DNA of 35,335 nt from Planctomycetaceae bacterium (GTDB taxonomy: Bacteria > Planctomycetota > Planctomycetia > Pirellulales > UBA1268), in contig CANHCU010000030.1 of NCBI GenBank assembly GCA_947459185.1, positions 1 to 35,335 on the forward strand, written 5' to 3'. Shown here in pieces: positions 1-8,537 of the stretch; position 1 is the first letter of the stretch; the number at the start of each line of letters is the position of its first letter. The notes beneath the pieces were generated by a model. It worked only from the letters and a program-made list of their open reading frames with translations, had not been told where the DNA came from and searched no databases. The position numbers were made by a program, and so were the translations under genes.

Positions 1-515
1 GTCATCGTCTCGTAGACCGGCTTGCAGACGGTGTAGGTCTGCTCGCGAGTCTCATACACCGGCTTGCAGACCGTGTAGGGAATTTCCTTGGTGATCGTCT
101 CGTAGACCGGCTTGCAGACCGTGTAGGGGATTTCCTTGGTGATCGTCTCGTAGACCGGCTTGCAGACGGTGTAGGTCTGCTCGCGAGTCTCATACACCGG
201 CTTGCAGACGGTGTACGGGATTTCCTTGGTCATCGTCTCGTAGACCGGCTTGCAGACGGTGTAGGTCTGTTCGCGGGTCTCGTAGACCGGCTTGCAGACC
301 GTGTAGGGGATCTCTTTCGTGATCGTCTCCCACACCGGCTTGCAGACCGTGCTGCGGATCTCACGGGTCTTCGTCTCATACACGGGCTTCATGACCGTGT
401 AAGGAATCTCCTTCACGACCGTCTCCCACACCGGCTTGCAGACGGTGTAGTTGATGGTCCGTGAACGGGTCTCCCACACCGGCTTGCAGACGGTGTACTC
501 GACCTCCTTGAACGA
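1..515 (-). repeat. In-frame tandem repeat encoding YTVCKPV(Y/W)ET units of 14 aa (42 bp) and 16 aa (48 bp)
   Basis: Recurring 'accggcttgcagac(g/c)gtgta' on the + strand; translated units YTVCKPVYETREQT (14) and YTVCKPVYET(I/M)TKEIP (16). Confidence 0.9.
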
Positions 516-845
516 CTTCTCGGTCTCGTAGCGGACGCAGTCGATCTGCTTCTGTTCGACGACCTTCTCGCAGATCGTCTTGTAGCAGGTGTACTGCTTC
601 TGCTCATACACGACGTCCTTCACCAGCCGTGTGCCGCAGCACGAAGGCTTGCTGGCACAGCTCGGCTCGCTGGCGGACGTCTCACAACTCGAACACCCTT
701 CACGAGCCTGCGCGAAGCTGACCGTGGTCATCTTCGTGCCGTCGTGTTGGTAGCTGGCAAGCCCACAGTAGGCGGCGTCGGCTTGTTGGCCCGACGAAGC
801 GATACTGACAAGCGCCAGCAGACAACAAAGCCACGTACGTTTCAT
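1..845 (-). CDS. YTV-repeat secreted/cell-surface protein (planctomycete type), C-terminus truncated by window edge
   Basis: Frame read by reverse complement, absent from the ORF track because no stop lies in the window: MKRTWLCCLLALVSIASSGQQADAAYCG... (signal-peptide-like), Cys-rich linker, then tandem YTVCKPV(Y/W)ET... units; open to position 1. Confidence 0.85.
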   Translation of the reverse strand, partial: MKRTWLCCLLALVSIASSGQQADAAYCGLASYQHDGTKMTTVSFAQAREGCSSCETSASEPSCASKPSCCGTRLVKDVVYEQKQYTCYKTICEKVVEQKQIDCVRYETEKSFKEVEYTVCKPVWETRSRTINYTVCKPVWETVVKEIPYTVMKPVYETKTREIRSTVCKPVWETITKEIPYTVCKPVYETREQTYTVCKPVYETMTKEIPYTVCKPVYETREQTYTVCKPVYETITKEIPYTVCKPVYETITKEIPYTVCKPVYETREQTYTVCKPVYETM

Positions 846-1120
846 GTCTGCTGCCCCTCTTGGGGACGGCTCCTGGAACTGGAAGGAGAGAAAGGGAACG
901 AACCACTGGGGGGCGCGTGGCAGTCCACAGACGCACCTCCTCAAGGATCGACCACAAACTCGCCGCAAGTTGACGAGTCCACGCAATCGGCGCTGCTTTT
1001 CCAGAGCCCCAGACGCGTTACAGTCGTTGCGGACGGCATGAACGTCACGTCTTGGTTGGTATTTGCCGGGTATCCCGGTAGATTCATGCCCGTTCCGGCT
1101 TACGAGCCAGGGGTCTTTCC

Positions 1121-1861
1121 ATGCCAGATCAGCGACCACCGACTTTGCCGACGGGTGAACTCCCGTCCGACGCATCCGTGCCGAAGGTGGTGGTGAGCCG
1201 CCTCAGTCTCTACCTCCGCGAACTGCAACGGCTGGAAGCCGCCGGCCAGCAAACGATTTCATCTGGCCAGTTAGGCACGCTGCTGGGCTTCAGCGATGCC
1301 CAGGTCCGCAAAGACCTCGGCTTCTTTGGTCAGTTCGGCTATCCCGGCGTCGGCTACCGCTGCGATGAACTGATCCGGGCAATGCGGGACATCCTCGGCA
1401 CGAATCAGCCGTGGCCGGTGGTGATGGTTGGTGTGGGCAACCTCGGTCAGGCGTTGCTTGGCTACCGCGGGTTTGGACGGCAGAACTTCTCGATCTACGC
1501 CGCCTTCGATGCCGATCCCGCGAAGGTGGGGCAGACGATCCAGGGCATTCTCGTCAGACCGCTCGATGACCTGCCGGACGTCGTGAAATCCTCGGGCATC
1601 CGACTGGGCATGATCGTAGTGCCTGCCGAGCACGCGCAGTCGGTGGCCGAACGACTGGTGGCGGCCGGCATCGAAGGGATCGTGAACTTCGCCCCGGTCA
1701 CGCTCTCGTTGCCGCCGCAGGTGCAGATCGTAGCGGTCGATCTGGCGATCGAGCTGGAGCAGCTCTCGTTCGCGGTCACAAGCAAACTGGCCAAGGCCGC
1801 CGCGGAGTCGGCCCAGACGCCAGCCCAGCCTCTGGTTCAGGATGGAGCGGCTTCGGCGTAA
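1121..1861 (+). CDS. rex: Redox-sensing transcriptional repressor Rex
   Basis: N-terminal winged helix 'SRLSLYLRELQRLEAAGQQTISSGQLGTLLGFSDAQVRKDLGFFGQFGYPGVGY', Rossmann 'VMVGVGNLGQALLGY', C-terminal 'VTLSLPPQVQIVAVDLAIELEQLSF'. Confidence 0.96.
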   Translation: MPDQRPPTLPTGELPSDASVPKVVVSRLSLYLRELQRLEAAGQQTISSGQLGTLLGFSDAQVRKDLGFFGQFGYPGVGYRCDELIRAMRDILGTNQPWPVVMVGVGNLGQALLGYRGFGRQNFSIYAAFDADPAKVGQTIQGILVRPLDDLPDVVKSSGIRLGMIVVPAEHAQSVAERLVAAGIEGIVNFAPVTLSLPPQVQIVAVDLAIELEQLSFAVTSKLAKAAAESAQTPAQPLVQDGAASA

Positions 1862-1930
1862 GCTGGCAGGCAGCGGACATGGCGGGGCTGTTCGTGAAAT
1901 CACATGAGTCATGACCAGAAGGGATCGCGG

Positions 1931-3757
1931 ATGAACTGGCAAAACAACCTGCTCCGAACGGTGACCACGGTCGGACTATCGGCGGCATGCCTGCTGGCTG
2001 CGGCTCTTCCGGAAGCCGTCAACGCCGAGCCGCATGGCCTGTCGGTGAGGCAGGACAAGTCGGGCGTGACGATCGAGGTGGATGGCGGTCCATTCGCCGC
2101 GTATCGGATCGACGAGGGAAACAAGCCCTACCTCTGGCCGGTCGTGGGCCCCACCGGCAAGCCGATGACGCGTGCCTATCCGATGCGGGATCTGCCGGAG
2201 GAGCCGGCGGCGCAGCGGGATCATCCGCACCACCGCGGGATCACGTTCGGCCACGAGAGCGTGGGCGGGGTCGACTGGAAATTCCCGGAGACGTGGAACG
2301 GGCTCACTGGTGCGGAAACCTACGGCGGCGGTGGCGACACCTGGCACGAGCGACTCACGTTCGATGAGTTCATCGGGCAGGGCAAGATGACGGAGCAGAA
2401 TCGCGCCCGGCTGGCGACCTTGGGCCGGATCGCTCACCGGGAGTTCTCGCGTGTGTCCGTCGATGGCGACCGGGCCGTGATCGAGGAAGTGTGCGACCAC
2501 ATGGATCCCGCTGGCCGTCCCTTCCTCGTGGAGCAGAGGCGGCTCACGTTCCGGGCCGAAGGCGAGACCCGGACGATCGACATCGACCAGGAGTTTTCCC
2601 GCGCGGGGGCCAATGGCGCCCCAGCCGCCGGCCCCGTGCGGTTCGACGACCGCAAGGATGCGGGCCTCTTGATCCGTGTGCCGACCACCATGGCGGTCGA
2701 TTCCAAGGCGGGTGGCCGGATCGTCAACAGCGACGGGCTCGTCGACAAGGACGCCTGGTCGAAGCCGGCCCGCTGGTGCGACTATCACGGCCCGGTCGCC
2801 GGCGAGCACCTGGGCATCGCGATCCTGAACCATCCCGCGAGCTACCGCCATCCGACGCGGTGGCACGTCCGCACCTACGGACTCTTCGCCGCCAATCCGT
2901 TTGCCAGCAGGCAATACGATCCCGCGCTGCCCGACGGCACGACGACGCTCACCCCCGGCGACGTGCTGCGGCTCCACCACCGCTTCCTGTTTCACAAGGG
3001 GGATGAACGGACCGGTGCCGTCGAGGAGGCCTGGAAAGCGTACGCCGCAGAAACGCCCCGTCCGTTTAGCGGGGCCGCCGACCCGGCCACGATCGTGATC
3101 GACGAGGGTGGTCCCGGCTGGCGAGATCTCACGGCCGACGACTTCGAGAACGTCAACGGCGAGCCTGGCACCTGGACCTGGCAGGGAAACTCCGTGCGAT
3201 GCACCGGGAAGCCGGTGGGCGTGATCCGCAGCAGGCGGCCCGTGACCAACCTGGAACTCTCGCTCGAGTGGCGCCACCTCACCAGCGGCGGCAATTCGGG
3301 TGTGTTTCTCTGGGCGCCCGCCGCCGCGCTTGAAAATCTGCCTCCTGGCAAACTGCCTCCCGGCGGCATCGAGGTGCAGGTGCTCGACCACGGCTTCACC
3401 GCGCAGTATGAAAAATCGGCCGGCAAGAAGGCGGACTGGTTCACGACCGACGGCGACGTCTTTCCGGTGGGTACGTCAGCGATGAAGCCCTTTCCGCCGG
3501 TCGCTCCCGATGGGAAACGGAGCTTTCCCACGGCGCGGCATTCCCGCGGCACGCCCGAGTGGAACCACTACTACATCCGCGCCATCGACGGTGAGGTGCG
3601 GCTCTGGGTGAACGGGCACGAAGTGTCGGGAGGCAGCGGCTGCACGCCGGCCAGCGGGTTTCTCTGCCTGGAATCGGAGGGGGCGCCGGTTGAGTTCCGC
3701 CGGCTGCGGATCCGCGAGCTGCCCGGCGGTTCCACAGATGCCGAACGAAAGCCTTGA
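1931..3757 (+). CDS. Secreted DUF6807 (PmoA-like) plus DUF1080 (3-keto-disaccharide hydrolase-like) fusion protein
   Basis: Start chosen at internal ATG (MNWQNNLLRTV..., signal-peptide-like) within ORF 1904-3757. N-terminal half 'RDHPHHRGITFGHESVGGVDWKFPE' (DUF6807-like); C-terminal half 'GWRDLTADDFENVNGEPGTWTWQGNSVRCTGKPVGVIRSRRPVTNLELSLEWRH...GNSGVFLW' (DUF1080-like). Confidence 0.85.
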   Translation: MNWQNNLLRTVTTVGLSAACLLAAALPEAVNAEPHGLSVRQDKSGVTIEVDGGPFAAYRIDEGNKPYLWPVVGPTGKPMTRAYPMRDLPEEPAAQRDHPHHRGITFGHESVGGVDWKFPETWNGLTGAETYGGGGDTWHERLTFDEFIGQGKMTEQNRARLATLGRIAHREFSRVSVDGDRAVIEEVCDHMDPAGRPFLVEQRRLTFRAEGETRTIDIDQEFSRAGANGAPAAGPVRFDDRKDAGLLIRVPTTMAVDSKAGGRIVNSDGLVDKDAWSKPARWCDYHGPVAGEHLGIAILNHPASYRHPTRWHVRTYGLFAANPFASRQYDPALPDGTTTLTPGDVLRLHHRFLFHKGDERTGAVEEAWKAYAAETPRPFSGAADPATIVIDEGGPGWRDLTADDFENVNGEPGTWTWQGNSVRCTGKPVGVIRSRRPVTNLELSLEWRHLTSGGNSGVFLWAPAAALENLPPGKLPPGGIEVQVLDHGFTAQYEKSAGKKADWFTTDGDVFPVGTSAMKPFPPVAPDGKRSFPTARHSRGTPEWNHYYIRAIDGEVRLWVNGHEVSGGSGCTPASGFLCLESEGAPVEFRRLRIRELPGGSTDAERKP

Positions 3758-3760
3758 GCC

Positions 3761-4585
3761 ATGAGTGTGATGCGCTACGCGATCTGCAACGAGACCTTTG
3801 GTGACTGGCCGCTCGCGAAGGCCTGCGAGTGCGCGGCCTCGTGCGGCTATACCGGCCTGGAGATCGCCCCCTTCACGCTCGCGCCGCTCGTCACCGACGT
3901 GTCCGCCTCCGCCCGCGCAGAGATCCGGCGAACGCTCGCCGCCGCTAGGCTCGACTGCATTGGCCTCCACTGGCTGCTGGCGAAGACGGAGGGGTTTCAC
4001 GTCACGCATCCCGATGCCGCCGTGCGGGACAGGACGGTCGCGTATCTGGGCGACATCGCAAGGCTCTGTGCCGATCTCGGCGGCCGCGTGCTCGTTTTCG
4101 GGTCGCCGAAACAGCGGAGCCTGCTGCCAGGCGTTTCCCTTGAGCAGGCCACGGACTATCTCCACGAAGTTTTCACGCGGCTTCTGCCCACGCTCGAATC
4201 GACCGGCACGGTCGTCGCGCTCGAGCCGCTCTCGCCGGTGGAGACCGACGTTCTCACCACGGCGGCCGAGACGTGCCGCCTGATCGAGCGGATCGGGTCG
4301 CCCCATGTGCGGCTGCACCTCGACGTAAAGGCGATGGCGAGCGAACCGCTCTCCATTCCGGAGATCATCCAGGCCAGTGCCCGTCATCTCGAACACTTCC
4401 ACGCCAACGACGTGAACCTCCAGGGGCCGGGTTTCGGCGATGTCGATTTCGTGCCGATCTTCAAGGCGCTCGCAGCGGCCAGCTATCCCGGATGGGTAAG
4501 CGTCGAGGTCTTCGACTACACGCCGGGCGCTGAACGGCTCGCCCGCGAAAGCATCGAGTACATGCGGCGAACGGCCCCCTGCTGA
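3761..4585 (+). CDS. Sugar phosphate isomerase/epimerase (xylose isomerase-like TIM barrel)
   Basis: 'GYTGLEIAPFTL', 'ALEPLSPVETDVLTTAAETCRLIERIGSPHVRLHLDVKAM', 'HFHANDVN', 'YPGWVSVEVFDYTPG'; starts 3 nt after the upstream stop. Confidence 0.9.
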   Translation: MSVMRYAICNETFGDWPLAKACECAASCGYTGLEIAPFTLAPLVTDVSASARAEIRRTLAAARLDCIGLHWLLAKTEGFHVTHPDAAVRDRTVAYLGDIARLCADLGGRVLVFGSPKQRSLLPGVSLEQATDYLHEVFTRLLPTLESTGTVVALEPLSPVETDVLTTAAETCRLIERIGSPHVRLHLDVKAMASEPLSIPEIIQASARHLEHFHANDVNLQGPGFGDVDFVPIFKALAAASYPGWVSVEVFDYTPGAERLARESIEYMRRTAPC

Positions 4586-4625
4586 CGAGGGGCGCACACG
4601 ATTATTTAAGTAGGAAGAGACTGCC

Positions 4626-5540
4626 ATGGGCATCACGACGGCGATTCGCGACACCCTGCTCTTATGCCTGGTCGTTCTCCTGTTCGGACTGGGCAGTGCA
4701 GTCGCTGCCGACACTGCCGCCGAGACGATCCGGCTCTGGCCGGGGGATGCACCCGGCGCGCTCGGCACCGCCGACCACGACATCCCCGTGGTGGCCTGGT
4801 GGCCGGCGACCGGGGCGAAGCAGCCGACGGCGGCGATGGTGGTCTGTCCGGGTGGTGGCTACGGCGGGCTGGCTGACCACGAGGGGAGCGACTACGCCCG
4901 CTGGCTCAACTCGCAGGGCATCTCCGCCTTCGTGCTTCGCTATAGGCTGGGCAGCAAGGGGTATCGGCATCCGGTGATGCTCGGCGACGTCTCGCGAGCG
5001 ATGCGGCTGGTGCGGGCGGACCATGCGCGGCTGGGCATCGATCCAGCGCGGGTGGGGGTGATGGGCAGTTCGGCGGGCGGCCATCTTGCGATCACGTTGC
5101 TCACCCATGGCGACGATGGCGATCAGGCCGCCGCCGACCCGATCGACCGGCAGCCGTCGCGGCCGGCGCTGGGCGTGCTCTGCTATCCGGTCGTCAGTAT
5201 GCTGTCTGCGAACACGCACGCCGGTTCGAGACGCAACCTGCTCGGCGACAATCCTTCTGATGACCTTGCCCAAGAACTCTCTGGCGAACTCGCCGTGACC
5301 GACAGCACGCCGCCGGTCTTTCTCTGGCACACCGTCGAGGACAAGGGCGTGAAGCTGACGGGGGTGCTCGACCTCGCCGCAGCCCTCGACCGGAACGGCC
5401 GGCCGTTTGAACTGCACGTCTACGAAAAGAGACCTCACGGCATCGGCCTCGGCACGCGTCCCTATGATCCGGCGAAGCTCCACCCCTGGACGGTCGAATG
5501 CCGCCGCTGGCTGGCCGAGCGCGGTTTCGCCGGGGAGTGA
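4626..5540 (+). CDS. Secreted alpha/beta hydrolase (acetylxylan-esterase/BD-FAE-like)
   Basis: Signal-peptide-like N-terminus; 'VVCPGGGYGGLADHEG', nucleophile 'GVMGSSAGGHLA', late 'EKRPHGIGLGT' His. Confidence 0.88.
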   Translation: MGITTAIRDTLLLCLVVLLFGLGSAVAADTAAETIRLWPGDAPGALGTADHDIPVVAWWPATGAKQPTAAMVVCPGGGYGGLADHEGSDYARWLNSQGISAFVLRYRLGSKGYRHPVMLGDVSRAMRLVRADHARLGIDPARVGVMGSSAGGHLAITLLTHGDDGDQAAADPIDRQPSRPALGVLCYPVVSMLSANTHAGSRRNLLGDNPSDDLAQELSGELAVTDSTPPVFLWHTVEDKGVKLTGVLDLAAALDRNGRPFELHVYEKRPHGIGLGTRPYDPAKLHPWTVECRRWLAERGFAGE

Positions 5541-5617
5541 GTCGCACGGCGAGCGGCGTGGGGACGAAAACCCCGTGCCTCACCGTTTGCCAGGAGCCTA
5601 TGCTAAATTGGTGATAC

Positions 5618-5688
5618 TGCCCGATGGTGTAACGGTAGCACAAGGGATTTTGGTTCCCTTTGTCTAGGTTCGAATCCTAGTCGGGCAA
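5618..5688 (+). tRNA. tRNA-Gln (anticodon TTG)
   Basis: TGCCCGA...TCGGGCA 7-bp acceptor stem; anticodon arm AGGGA-TTTTGGT-TCCCT; T-arm CTAGG-TTCGAAT-CCTAG; CCA not encoded. Confidence 0.96.
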
Positions 5689-7527
5689 TTGCGCCGCTCG
5701 CTCCAGGGCTGCCACCGTGAACGCCAGCGGATAGAGTTCCTCGTCGTACCAGAGTTGTGCGAAGTAGAGGCCGATGGGGGCGGCGGGGAAACGTGTGCCC
5801 GCGTCCGTGTGTTCCAGCAGCCACGCCACGCCGGAGGCGACGGCGTCGGTCGCCCGGCTGCGGAGCGTCGGATCTCGCGACTCCGCCGCCACGCGGGCCA
5901 ACGCTTCGACGGTGAGTGCCGTCTCCTCGATCGATGGCGTCAGCCCCGGGCCTCCCCCCACGCCGCCGTCGGCTCCCATCGATGCCAAAAGCCACTCAGC
6001 GCCCCGTCGGTCGAGCGTGGCCAGCACCACCCGCGCCGTGCCGTAAGTCGGGTTTGCCTGTGCGACATGATGCTCGTTGCCAAACCAGAGCGGACACCAA
6101 GAGCCATCGGCGGACTGTGCATTCAGCAGATACCGCCGCGCGGAGGCGAGCATGCGTTGCCGCGAGGGAGCCTCACCACGGTTGAGGCTCTCCGCGCCGG
6201 TTGCAAACGGCGACCAGCACTCTGCCGCCCGCAGCGCGTGCGCCGTGATGTCGGGGCACGACGTGTCGAACGGCAGCCGGCCCCAGCCGCGGCAGAATGT
6301 TGGCAGACCGCCGTCGCGGTTGGCGAGCTTCGCCAGCCAGTCGAGCCCAGCATCGGCCGCCTGCCGCACCTCGTCGGCAGGCACGCAGGCCTCCGCCGCT
6401 TCGAGCTGCGCCAGGGCGACGACGGCGCCGCTGGTATCGTCGGCATCGGGAACGCCGCCGGGCAGATCGGTCCACGCCCAGCCGCCGGCCGCGGCGCCGG
6501 TGTACGGATGCACGCGATTCCATTGCTGGCCAAGCAGCCAGCGGCGGATCGCCTCCCGCTCGCGCCGCCCGAGATGCTCCGCGAGACGGCCGCCGGCGGC
6601 GAGCGCCGCCACCGACTGCGTCGTCACCCAGGTGGCGAGGTTCGTGTCGATCGGCCACGAGCCGTCCAGCCGCTGCGACTGCGTCAGAAAAGCCACGCCT
6701 TCGCGGGCCACCGTGTGCGTGGCGAGTCCCATACCGGCGAGGCTCATCGTCACGAACGAAGTCAGCGGTGTCGCCTCCAGATAGCCGCCGTTGTCGGGCT
6801 GGATCGCCGCCAGCGTGCGGAGCGTCGGCTCGCGGGCGGCGTCGCGGATTGGCTTCAAGACACCCCAGCCCGGTGCGGCCGCATGTCGCACCTGCCCGAT
6901 GGCGATGAGCGCGGGGAGCGCGTAGCTCACCACCTGCATGTTGACCAGCCGAAACCAGGCCTGCGGCAACGCCGCCAGTTCGAACGGCAGCTGCGGGATG
7001 AAACGCCATGTCTCGGCCGCTCGCGGATCGCCGAATCGACCGCAGAGCGCGATGTGCGTGAGGATCGGAACGCTGAACGTGCGGTCACGGCCATAGATGG
7101 CCGCCAGCGCTGTCGCAATCGCGGTGGGTTCGAGACTGCCGGCATTCTCGCGAATCCAGGCTGTAGCCCGCTCGAACGCGGCCGTCATGCCGTCGCCGCT
7201 GGTGCGGCCGTCGGCCACTGCCCCGAGTGCCGCCCAGCAAAGAAGCGTCGTGGAGAGGTTGCCCTTGCTAGCCACGGTGTCGCCCCAGCTGCCGTCGGCC
7301 AGTTGCGTGGCCACGAGCCACTGCACACCAGCCTCGATCCGCGCAGCATGGGCACTCGAATCAACGAGTCGCAGGGCGTTGATCGCCGTCGCCGTAGAGA
7401 GCGCGCTCGACGAGAGTCTCCCGATCCAGTGACCGGCGGCCGTCCGGCGGTCGAGCAGCGCGGCCACGGCCGCGCGACGGGCGGCGTGGAAGGCGTCGGA
7501 GGCGAGGATGGAGGGGGAAGAGGCCAT
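5677..7527 (-). CDS. Squalene-hopene cyclase-family terpenoid cyclase
   Basis: Catalytic DXDD-type motif 'PDADDTSGAVVAL'; multiple QW-type repeats 'QLADGSWGDT', 'QRLDGSWPIDTN', 'QSADGSWCPLWFGNEH'; about 616 aa, typical of the family. Confidence 0.88.
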   Translation of the reverse strand: MASSPSILASDAFHAARRAAVAALLDRRTAAGHWIGRLSSSALSTATAINALRLVDSSAHAARIEAGVQWLVATQLADGSWGDTVASKGNLSTTLLCWAALGAVADGRTSGDGMTAAFERATAWIRENAGSLEPTAIATALAAIYGRDRTFSVPILTHIALCGRFGDPRAAETWRFIPQLPFELAALPQAWFRLVNMQVVSYALPALIAIGQVRHAAAPGWGVLKPIRDAAREPTLRTLAAIQPDNGGYLEATPLTSFVTMSLAGMGLATHTVAREGVAFLTQSQRLDGSWPIDTNLATWVTTQSVAALAAGGRLAEHLGRREREAIRRWLLGQQWNRVHPYTGAAAGGWAWTDLPGGVPDADDTSGAVVALAQLEAAEACVPADEVRQAADAGLDWLAKLANRDGGLPTFCRGWGRLPFDTSCPDITAHALRAAECWSPFATGAESLNRGEAPSRQRMLASARRYLLNAQSADGSWCPLWFGNEHHVAQANPTYGTARVVLATLDRRGAEWLLASMGADGGVGGGPGLTPSIEETALTVEALARVAAESRDPTLRSRATDAVASGVAWLLEHTDAGTRFPAAPIGLYFAQLWYDEELYPLAFTVAALERAAQLPD

Positions 7528-7585
7528 GGACGATCACGATACCATCCCGTCGCTCACGCTCGGGCCTTGTATGAAAGCATAGAAG

Positions 7586-7605
7586 CCCCCGGCGCGAGCC
7601 GGGGG
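7586..7605 (-). terminator. Candidate hairpin/terminator between the prenyltransferase-beta-like and cyclase genes
   Basis: Perfect 8-bp stem CCCCCGGC-(tetraloop)-GCCGGGGG in the 101-bp intergenic gap; no clear U-tract. Confidence 0.45.
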
Positions 7606-7628
7606 ATTGCTACACACCCCGTCTCCGG

Positions 7629-8537
7629 TCACACACTGCAATGGCCGAGGGCGACCAGCCCGTAGAACGTGTATTCCGCATCGGGCTCGTCGTCAGCCCA
7701 TGAACCGTGGAAGGCGCCTTCGGCCGTCCAGAGCGTGTCGAGAAAATCGAGCATGCTGTCGCGATGCTCCCGCCATGGCACCTCCAGGGCGTCAAGCGCA
7801 TGGAGTGCGACGGCGGTTGAAAGCAGGTCGGGGATCGGTGCGTCGGGAGCGGCGGTAAACCCGCCCGCCGGATGACGCCGTGCCAGGAGCCACTCGTCAG
7901 CCCCGATTGGGGCGGCCCGTCCGAGCGAGCGGAGCGTGGCGATCGCGGCCGCAGTTGCCGTCGTGGAGCCCTCCGGCTGGTCACCAGAATTCGACCAGCC
8001 GCCGTCGGCGGCGCGGAGCGAGAGCACGCAGGCCGCCAGCTGTTCGGCCTCTGAACCGGATTCGGGGAGCGGCTGCTTCAGATCGGCGCGGGCGTTCATC
8101 GCAAGAAAGCATCCGTAGGCGGTGCCGCGGGCTGCGCCGGCGCGGGAGTTATAGCCACCGTCGGCCGCGCGGTGACGCTCGACGCCGGCGAGCAGGGCCG
8201 CGCGATGTTCCGCAGGCAAGGCATCCGTCGGCTGGGATGCCCAGGCTCGCGCCAGGCAGCAGCGGTGCACGTAGTCGAGCCTGCTGCCGTCGCCAAACGC
8301 ATCGAGATAGCAGCGGGTCGCCGCGGCCTGCTCGTTGCCAGCAGGCAGGGCCTCGAGAGCCAGCAGCGCATCGAGCGCAAACGACGTGTAGTAGAGATCG
8401 GGTCGGCCGCCGCGATTGCAGTAGCCACCACCGGGCGTCGCGAGCGACTGGAGAAACGACACCACGAGTTCAGTCGCCTCGCCGAGCGTCCGCCGGGCGA
8501 GGCGGGCCACCTGCAGCATCTGCAGCCGCTGGCTCAT
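7629..8537 (-). CDS. Prenyltransferase/squalene-oxidase repeat protein, RabGGTase/FTase-beta-like
   Basis: Alpha/alpha-toroid repeats 'GGYCNRGGRPDLYYTSFALDALLAL', 'ADGGYNSRAGAARGTAYGCFLAM', 'ADGGWSNSG', 'GGFTAAPDAPIPDLLSTAVALHAL', 'DAEYTFYGLVALG'. Confidence 0.85.
   Translation of the reverse strand: MSQRLQMLQVARLARRTLGEATELVVSFLQSLATPGGGYCNRGGRPDLYYTSFALDALLALEALPAGNEQAAATRCYLDAFGDGSRLDYVHRCCLARAWASQPTDALPAEHRAALLAGVERHRAADGGYNSRAGAARGTAYGCFLAMNARADLKQPLPESGSEAEQLAACVLSLRAADGGWSNSGDQPEGSTTATAAAIATLRSLGRAAPIGADEWLLARRHPAGGFTAAPDAPIPDLLSTAVALHALDALEVPWREHRDSMLDFLDTLWTAEGAFHGSWADDEPDAEYTFYGLVALGHCSV

Noticed and set aside
1-515. Possible CRISPR-like or non-coding tandem array
   Set aside because: Repeats are contiguous, in frame, and encode YTVCKPVYET units with no unique spacers; coding repeat explains them.
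744-1196. 150-aa + strand ORF in the rex upstream region
   Set aside because: Overlaps the start of the YTV-repeat gene and rex; no recognisable motif.
1976-3391. 471-aa minus-strand ORF opposite the DUF6807-DUF1080 gene
   Set aside because: Shadow ORF with no recognisable domain.
5689-7665. 658-aa + strand ORF opposite the cyclase
   Set aside because: Antisense to a well-supported SHC-family CDS; Arg/Pro/Gly-rich composition typical of high-GC shadow ORFs.
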